DNA of 39,052 nt from Pseudomonas sp. (GTDB lineage Bacteria > Pseudomonadota > Gammaproteobacteria > Pseudomonadales > Pseudomonadaceae). The notes under the pieces are model-generated. The model searched no databases. It was not told the DNA's origin and saw only the letters and a program-made list of their open reading frames with translations. Below, piece after piece: positions 33,988 through 39,052 of the stretch; position 1 is the first letter of the stretch, and each line of letters starts with the position of its first letter. The stretch covers positions 1 through 39,052 of the forward strand of contig JAUVYN010000026.1 in the NCBI GenBank assembly GCA_030603065.1, in the 5' to 3' direction. The translations under genes were made by a program, and so were the position numbers.

Positions 33988-34117
33988 TTGCGATCACGTC
34001 GGATATTTGTAGGCGATCCGGGAACTTTTATGGGCACTTTCTGGCGCAGAGCCCTCTAAGTCCGTTGCAAGGCTAGGATTAGTCCTGATCGCCAACGGTC
34101 CCCAAGGAGGATGGCAT

Positions 34118-35956
34118 ATGTCCCGCACGAGCGTGCCCACTTGCCGAACACGACCCGTGCACTGGTCGTATCTGTTTACCGCGTCTCTGATGCTATGGCT
34201 CGTCGGCTGCGGCGGCAATCCCCCGGCGCCTGCCGAATCAGAGGACGTGATCCAGGCGTTTACCGCCACCCCCCAGAGCGTCACCGCCGGCGAACAGGTC
34301 CTCTTGTCCTGGCAGGTGCAGGGCGCGCGCAGCGTGTCGCTTGGCGGAATCGAAGCGGCGCCGGGCTGGAGCATGGCGCAGGTCGCACCGCTGCAGACCA
34401 CCCGCTACGAACTCACCGCCGTCACCGCTGACGGACGCAATGTCACCCGCGAAGTGACCGTCGAGGTTCAGCCCGGGCCGACGCTGGCAAGCGTCACGCT
34501 GGACCCGTCCGCCAACGGTCTGCGCACCCCGGAAGCATTCCTTGGCCTGTCGCACGACTGGAGCCAGGCACAGCTGATGCTGGGCGACCCAGGGGTAGGT
34601 GTCAACATGGCCTACCGGCAACTCTTGATCAACCTGATCGATCGCAGCGGCGGTCCGCTGACCCTGCGTATTGGCGGACGCGATACCGACCGTGACGTAT
34701 CTGCGCCGGCATCCCGGATAGCCGCTTTAAACCGGCTGCACGAGGATCTGATTCTGGTCAGTCCCGGCGTGCGCTACATCCTTGGTCTGAACATGGGATC
34801 AGGCATGCCCGGAGTTGCCGCGCAGCAGGCCCGGGCATTGCAGACCGGTCTGCCGCCTGAGGCCATCAAGGCCTTCGAACTCGGCAACCAGCCGGACTTC
34901 TTCATTCCCAATGAAAAGCGCCCGCGGGACTACACCTTTGAAGAATATCTCAGTGAGTACCGCTTCTATGCCGATACGGTGCGGCAGGCTACTCCGGGCG
35001 GGCCGCCCTTCGCCGGGCCGGCCATGGGTGGATTCATTTCCGAACCGTCACGTACCGCGGCGGTAACCGGTTTTTCCACCCCGGAGAACCTGGGCCGGAT
35101 GCTGACGCAGGAGTTCAACAGCCTCGCTCTGGTTACTCATCACGGCCCCTCCAGCGGCACGGCGGCATGCGCAGGTAATGCGCGTCCGGGCCACCTGTTG
35201 CGCCCGGCATCGGTGCAGGAGGGAATAGACGATACCTTGCCCTTTCTGCGGACCGCTCAGGCAGCCGCCAAACCCTATCGGGTGGTGGAGATGAACTCGC
35301 TGCTGTGCAATGGGCAGCCGGGTATCAGCGATACCTTCGAAAGCGCGCTCTGGGTGGCCGATGCACTGTTCGAATACGCCTACAACGGTGTGCAGGGGGT
35401 GGATCTGTACAGCGGACTGTGGAACAGCCAGCATGGCTGGGATCTGCGTAGCCCCTTCCTGTTCGACGTGCCTGCTCGCCAGTATCAGGTGTCCGGCCTG
35501 AACATCGAGCCACCGGCGGGCACCCGCTTCCCCGCTCAGTATGAACTGCGTAAGGTCATGCCGCTGTACTACGGCATGCTGATGTTTGCGGAGGCGACCC
35601 GCAATCGGGCCGAGCTGCTGCCGGTCTCGCTGGCGACCGATGCCAACGTCAAGGCCTGGGCGGCGCGTGATGACGAGGGTGGACGGCTGCGCATAACGCT
35701 GATCAACAAGGATCCGAGAGCCTCCGGCGTGGTGCGCGTGAGCGTTCCCGGTTATCGAACGGCCGAGGTTCGCCGTTTGCTGGCACCTTCGCTCGGTGCG
35801 ACGGAGGGCATCTCCTTCGGTGGTCAGACCCTGGACGGGAGTGCCGACGGCAGTTTTCTCGGGGTCAATCACAGCGAACGGGTGCTGCCCCAGGACGGCA
35901 TCTTCGAAGTGGCATTGTCAGCTGCCAGCGCGATGGTCGTCACCCTGACGCCATGA
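34118..35956 (+). CDS. GH79-like glycoside hydrolase lipoprotein with altered acid/base residue
   Basis: A 612-residue secreted lipoprotein. The signal peptide ends in a lipobox WLVGC with C31, followed by a Pro-rich linker. Residues 45-117 look like an Ig-like domain. The main part resembles family 79 glycoside hydrolases (heparanase/glucuronidase type, clan GH-A): TLRIGGRDTDRD (182-193), ELGNQPDFF (254-262) and VVEMNS (389-394), then a beta-rich C-terminal domain. The nucleophile candidate is E391. At the acid/base place the family has GNEP, but here it is GNQP with Q258 (codon CAG). Activity may therefore be changed or lost. AAGGAGG precedes ATG 34118. The gene stands alone and converges on cheB. 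Confidence 0.7.
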   Translation: MSRTSVPTCRTRPVHWSYLFTASLMLWLVGCGGNPPAPAESEDVIQAFTATPQSVTAGEQVLLSWQVQGARSVSLGGIEAAPGWSMAQVAPLQTTRYELTAVTADGRNVTREVTVEVQPGPTLASVTLDPSANGLRTPEAFLGLSHDWSQAQLMLGDPGVGVNMAYRQLLINLIDRSGGPLTLRIGGRDTDRDVSAPASRIAALNRLHEDLILVSPGVRYILGLNMGSGMPGVAAQQARALQTGLPPEAIKAFELGNQPDFFIPNEKRPRDYTFEEYLSEYRFYADTVRQATPGGPPFAGPAMGGFISEPSRTAAVTGFSTPENLGRMLTQEFNSLALVTHHGPSSGTAACAGNARPGHLLRPASVQEGIDDTLPFLRTAQAAAKPYRVVEMNSLLCNGQPGISDTFESALWVADALFEYAYNGVQGVDLYSGLWNSQHGWDLRSPFLFDVPARQYQVSGLNIEPPAGTRFPAQYELRKVMPLYYGMLMFAEATRNRAELLPVSLATDANVKAWAARDDEGGRLRITLINKDPRASGVVRVSVPGYRTAEVRRLLAPSLGATEGISFGGQTLDGSADGSFLGVNHSERVLPQDGIFEVALSAASAMVVTLTP

Positions 35957-35960
35957 CTGT

Positions 35961-37031
35961 TCAGCGCCGGGCGTAATCGGAGATAACCCTGGGCAGATTG
36001 GCCAGGGCTTCGGTGTACTGTGCCGCACCCAGCTGCAGTGCCTCCTTCGGCATGCCGAAGACCACGCAGCTGGCTTCGTCCTGAGCCACGGTCCGGGCAC
36101 CCGCCTCGCGCATGCACAGTAGCCCGCGAGCCCCATCGTCGCCCATCCCGGTCATGATGATGCCCAGTGCGTTATGACCGGCATGCCGCGCAACTGAACG
36201 AAACAGCACGTCCACCGACGGTTTGTGGCGATTGACCGGTGGGCCGTCGAGCACCTCCACGAAGTACTGCGCACCGCTGCGCTTGAGCTGCATATGGCGA
36301 CCGCCTGGAGCAACCAGTGCCAGTCCGCTGCGTACGCGGTCCATGTGGCGCGCTTCACGGACCTCTATCTGGCACAGACTGTCGAGCCGGCGGGCAAAGG
36401 CTGCGGTGAACTTCTCCGGCATGTGCTGGACGATGATGATGCCTGGTGCATCCGGCGGCAGTTGGCGCAGCACGAGTTCGAGCGCCTGGGTACCCCCCGT
36501 CGAGGTCCCCAGCGCGACGACCCGGTCGGTGGTGCTGAGTTGTGTCAGGGTGGGCGCCGCTGACTCGGTGCGAGAGGGCTCTCCGCGCTGCGGGCTGGGC
36601 GATCTCTGTGACATCGCCTTCGGCGCGGCGCGCGGTCGGCAGCGTGCGGCCTGCTCGATCTGCCTTGCCAACTCCGCAGATAGTTGAAGAAGACTGTCCT
36701 TGAGGCCCAAACGCGCCTTGGTGAATACGCCAACCGCGCCCGCGGCCAGCGCTTCAAGGGTAACTGCAGCGCCGGCTTCGGTCAGAGTCGAGCAGATGAT
36801 AGCTGGGGTCGGCCGCTCGGCCATCAGCTTGCGAAGAAAGGTGATGCCGTCCATACGCGGCATTTCCACATCCAGCACCAGCACGTCCGGCCAGTCGTGT
36901 TGCATTTTTTCCATTGCGAACAGGGGGTCCGCCGCCTGGCCGATCACCTGGATGCCCGGATGGCTCGCCAGGCAGGTCGAGAGTACCTGGCGGACCAGCG
37001 CCGAATCATCGACGATGAATACCTTGATCAT
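35961..37031 (-). CDS. cheB: Chemotaxis response regulator protein-glutamate methylesterase CheB
   Basis: A 356-residue enzyme that removes methyl groups from chemoreceptors after phosphorylation by CheA. The receiver domain (1-120) has D8/D9 and phosphoacceptor D54 ([12 protein letters not shown]). A Pro/Ser-rich linker (130-165) follows. The esterase domain (170-350) has catalytic S177 (GTSTGG), H203 (VQHMPEKF) and D299 (MGDDGA). I chose ATG 37031 ([11 protein letters not shown]); the frame continues upstream to 37079 only into cheR. It is the last gene of MCP-cheW-cheR-cheB and converges on the GH79-like gene with 4 bases between stops. Confidence 0.95.
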   Translation of the reverse strand: MIKVFIVDDSALVRQVLSTCLASHPGIQVIGQAADPLFAMEKMQHDWPDVLVLDVEMPRMDGITFLRKLMAERPTPAIICSTLTEAGAAVTLEALAAGAVGVFTKARLGLKDSLLQLSAELARQIEQAARCRPRAAPKAMSQRSPSPQRGEPSRTESAAPTLTQLSTTDRVVALGTSTGGTQALELVLRQLPPDAPGIIIVQHMPEKFTAAFARRLDSLCQIEVREARHMDRVRSGLALVAPGGRHMQLKRSGAQYFVEVLDGPPVNRHKPSVDVLFRSVARHAGHNALGIIMTGMGDDGARGLLCMREAGARTVAQDEASCVVFGMPKEALQLGAAQYTEALANLPRVISDYARR

Positions 37032-37050
37032 ACCTAGGCCGCCCCGAGCG

Positions 37051-37860
37051 TCATGAACGTTGATATACCGACGGAGCAACGACCGTCAGTGGCAGTTCGA
37101 AGCCGTGCAGGCTTTCTGCGTGGCCGATGAACAGCAATCCGCCCTGGCGTAGCCGCTCAAGGACTCGTCTGACAATGGTGAACTTGTCCTCCCGGCTGAA
37201 GTAGATCAGCACGTTGCGCAGGAAAACAATGTCCTGCGAGCCTATGGTGCCGGGTAACGGACGCATCAGATTCAGCTCCTTCAGGTCCACCCGCTGGCGC
37301 AGGTGCTGGCCGATGCGCAATTTGCCAGCGTGTTCCCCGGTACCCTTGAGGCAATGGCGCTGCAGCCATCCCGGAGGAAAATCCGCCGCCTCGTCCAGCG
37401 AATAGATGGCGTCCCCGGCCCGGCTGAGCATGGTCTGGCTGAGATCGCTGGCGAGAATCCGCCAGTCGTCATGCTGCGCATGCTCTGCCAGCACCATGGC
37501 CAGGCTGTACGGCTCCTCACCGGACGAGCAAGCTGCACTCCACAACCGAAGCGGGCCATTTAGGCGACGGAGATACTGCTCTAGAAAGCGAAAATGGGCT
37601 GGCTCGCGGAAAAAATAGGTCTCATTTGTGGTGAGCAGATCGATAACCAGCCGCCGTTCACGCTCATGCTCGGGGCGTCGGATCAAAGCCAGATAGTCGG
37701 CGTAATCGGTTACACCATGTACCCGCAGCCGGCGCAGTAACCTTCCAGCTACCAGTGACCGCTTGGCTGGTGCCAGACGGATGCCCGAGGCCTCGACCAT
37801 CAGCCCCTGCAGGGTGCGAAATTCCTGTTCTCCGAGAACCGGCAGGCCCGAGTCGCTCAT
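37051..37860 (-). CDS. cheR: Chemotaxis protein methyltransferase CheR
   Basis: A 269-residue S-adenosylmethionine-dependent enzyme that methylates glutamates on chemoreceptors. The N-terminal helical domain (1-70) leads to [10 protein letters not shown] (77-86). The SAM-binding domain has [16 protein letters not shown] (107-122), then ASDLS (137-141) and the later [12 protein letters not shown]. The start ATG 37860 comes 1 base after the cheW stop; the longer frame upstream is cheW shadow. No TPR or pentapeptide-binding extension is attached. It opposes CheB, encoded directly downstream. Confidence 0.95.
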   Translation of the reverse strand: MSDSGLPVLGEQEFRTLQGLMVEASGIRLAPAKRSLVAGRLLRRLRVHGVTDYADYLALIRRPEHERERRLVIDLLTTNETYFFREPAHFRFLEQYLRRLNGPLRLWSAACSSGEEPYSLAMVLAEHAQHDDWRILASDLSQTMLSRAGDAIYSLDEAADFPPGWLQRHCLKGTGEHAGKLRIGQHLRQRVDLKELNLMRPLPGTIGSQDIVFLRNVLIYFSREDKFTIVRRVLERLRQGGLLFIGHAESLHGFELPLTVVAPSVYQRS

Positions 37861-37861
37861 G

Positions 37862-38374
37862 TCAGGAGGCCTGGGCCGTGGCCTGGCCGAGATCGAGCAG
37901 ATCGTCCAGCGATAGCACTCTGTGCATGTCGAGAACGATCGTGAAGCCGACCTGGTCACGGGCCATCCCCGCGATGAAGTCGGTCCGTATACCCGATCCG
38001 AAAGGCGGTGCCGGCTCCACATTGGCGCTGTCGATATCGAGTACCGCATCCACCGCATCCACCACCAGTCCTATCCGCTGGTGCGTGTCGTTGACCTCCA
38101 GCTCGATGATGACGATACAGGTGCGATTGCCGGGAATGGTCAGTTCCATGCCGAAGCGCGCTGCCAGGTCGAGTACGGGCACCACGTTGCCGCGCAGGTT
38201 GATCACCCCGTGTATGCACTCGGGCATCATCGGTACACCGGTCACGTGGCCGTATTCTAGGATCTCCCTGACCAGTTCGATGGGCAGCGCATAACGCGCC
38301 TTGCGCACTCGGAACGAAAGGTGCTGCACGCTGCCCTCGAACGAGGCGGACGTGACGCCTTGAGACAGATTCAT
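37862..38374 (-). CDS. cheW: Chemotaxis coupling protein CheW
   Basis: A 170-residue adaptor linking chemoreceptors to the CheA kinase. The core includes LSFRVRKARYALPIELVREIL (about 20-40), IHGVINLRGNVVPVLDLAARFGM and IGLVVDAVDAVLDI, all typical of the family, with a C-terminal DMHRVLSLDDLLDL helix. An AAGGAG site precedes ATG 38374. It lies 11 bases after the MCP stop and directly before cheR. No cheA or cheY is visible in the window; they may lie further right or elsewhere. Confidence 0.94.
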   Translation of the reverse strand: MNLSQGVTSASFEGSVQHLSFRVRKARYALPIELVREILEYGHVTGVPMMPECIHGVINLRGNVVPVLDLAARFGMELTIPGNRTCIVIIELEVNDTHQRIGLVVDAVDAVLDIDSANVEPAPPFGSGIRTDFIAGMARDQVGFTIVLDMHRVLSLDDLLDLGQATAQAS

Positions 38375-38385
38375 CGCGGTCTCCT

Positions 38386-39052
38386 TCAGCTGAAGCTGAC
38401 GAATTGACTGTCATCCAGTGCCGGCCGGGCGTTGCCCCGATCACGGCGCGGCGTGGCGGCTGGCTGACCGGAGCGCGACGGCTCCCGATGCGGGCCGGCT
38501 ACCGCGCTGCGCATGGCATCAAGCTGGAAGTAGCTGATCAGTTCCAACAGCTGTGCGGCCTGGGCATTCATTTCTTCGGAGGTGGCGGCCAGCTCTTCGG
38601 ATGCCGAGGCATTCTGCTGGGTAATCTGATTCATCTGCTCCATGGCGATGTTGATCTGCCCGGCGCCGGTGCTCTGTTCCTGCGAGGCGGCAGTTATTTC
38701 CTGGACCAGATCGGAGGTGCGCTGAATGTTCGGCACTATCTCGTCCAGCAATGACCCGGCTTGTTCGGCCAAACGCACGCTGCTGCTTGCTACCCCGCCG
38801 ATTTCCTGAGCAGCAATCTGGCTGCGCTCTGCTAGCTTGCGCACTTCGGCGGCAACCACCGCGAACCCCTTGCCATGATCGCCAGCGCGGGCCGCCTCGA
38901 TCGCTGCGTTCAGCGCCAGCAGGTTGGTCTGATACGCGATGTCGTCGATGATCCCGATCTTGTCGGCGATCTGCTTCATTGCCACCACCACCTCGCGTAC
39001 TGCCCTGCCGCCGTCAACGGCGTCGCTGGCGGCCTTGCCGGCAATATTGTCG
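38386..39052 (-). CDS. Methyl-accepting chemotaxis protein, C-terminal part
   Basis: The open frame runs off the right edge; 222 C-terminal residues are visible. They form the cytoplasmic signalling domain, with the hairpin tip [17 protein letters not shown] and the following [16 protein letters not shown], then a returning helix with [13 protein letters not shown]. The tail ends DDSQFVSFS, with no CheR-binding pentapeptide such as GWEEF. The sensory part is outside the window, so the ligand cannot be told. It is the first visible gene of the MCP-cheW-cheR-cheB operon. Confidence 0.93.
   Translation of the reverse strand, partial: DNIAGKAASDAVDGGRAVREVVVAMKQIADKIGIIDDIAYQTNLLALNAAIEAARAGDHGKGFAVVAAEVRKLAERSQIAAQEIGGVASSSVRLAEQAGSLLDEIVPNIQRTSDLVQEITAASQEQSTGAGQINIAMEQMNQITQQNASASEELAATSEEMNAQAAQLLELISYFQLDAMRSAVAGPHREPSRSGQPAATPRRDRGNARPALDDSQFVSFS

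Overview
The window looks like chromosomal DNA of a gammaproteobacterium of the Pseudomonas/Halopseudomonas lineage. It is GC-rich and densely coded. The gene order thrB-znuA-zur-znuCB and the aa3 oxidase cluster coxB-coxA-ctaG-coxC-SURF1-ctaA-cyoE-sco are typical of Pseudomonadaceae. No rRNA, tRNA, CRISPR array, insertion sequence or prophage was seen. The species assignment is inference from protein similarity remembered from known families; no search was run.

Left part (1-11.2 kb). A homoserine kinase tail is followed by the zinc uptake locus: znuA diverges from zur-znuC-znuB, with a perfect Zur-type palindrome between them. Next comes a six-gene DNA repair island. Its first four genes overlap tightly: a beta-CASP exonuclease, an ATP-dependent DNA ligase, an Lhr-Core helicase and the PdeM/MPE nuclease. 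The last two are a radical SAM protein with a helix-hairpin-helix tail and a DUF4130 protein. This second pair has its own promoter region carrying a near-perfect LexA (SOS) box.

Middle (11.2-20 kb). On the minus strand lie all genes for an aa3-type cytochrome c oxidase whose subunit II carries a cytochrome c domain, plus copper delivery (Sco, CtaG), heme A synthesis (CyoE, CtaA), SURF1 and a small membrane-anchored CxxxC protein. A 399-bp regulatory region separates coxB from an unrecognised helical protein. It holds a candidate coxB promoter, an Anr/FNR-like box, a perfect 16-bp palindrome fitting the PsrA consensus, and an 8-bp inverted repeat.

Right part (20-39 kb). Housekeeping genes (MFS exporter, YheV, oligopeptidase A, gamma-carbonic anhydrase, an MDR-family reductase) lead to an unusual 1129-residue fusion. 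It is a complete ammonium channel joined to HAMP-like, PAS, PAS, GGDEF and EAL regions and is preceded by a good sigma-54 promoter; I take it to be a nitrogen-sensing cyclic-di-GMP enzyme. After it come an acyl-CoA ligase, a soluble histidine kinase with a TPR response regulator, a GH79-like lipoprotein whose expected acid/base glutamate is glutamine, and a chemotaxis module (MCP-CheW-CheR-CheB) cut by the window edge.

Most notable for follow-up: the Amt-GGDEF-EAL fusion with its sigma-54 promoter, the SOS-boxed radical SAM/DUF4130 pair beside the ligase-helicase-nuclease operon, and the Glu-to-Gln GH79-like lipoprotein.
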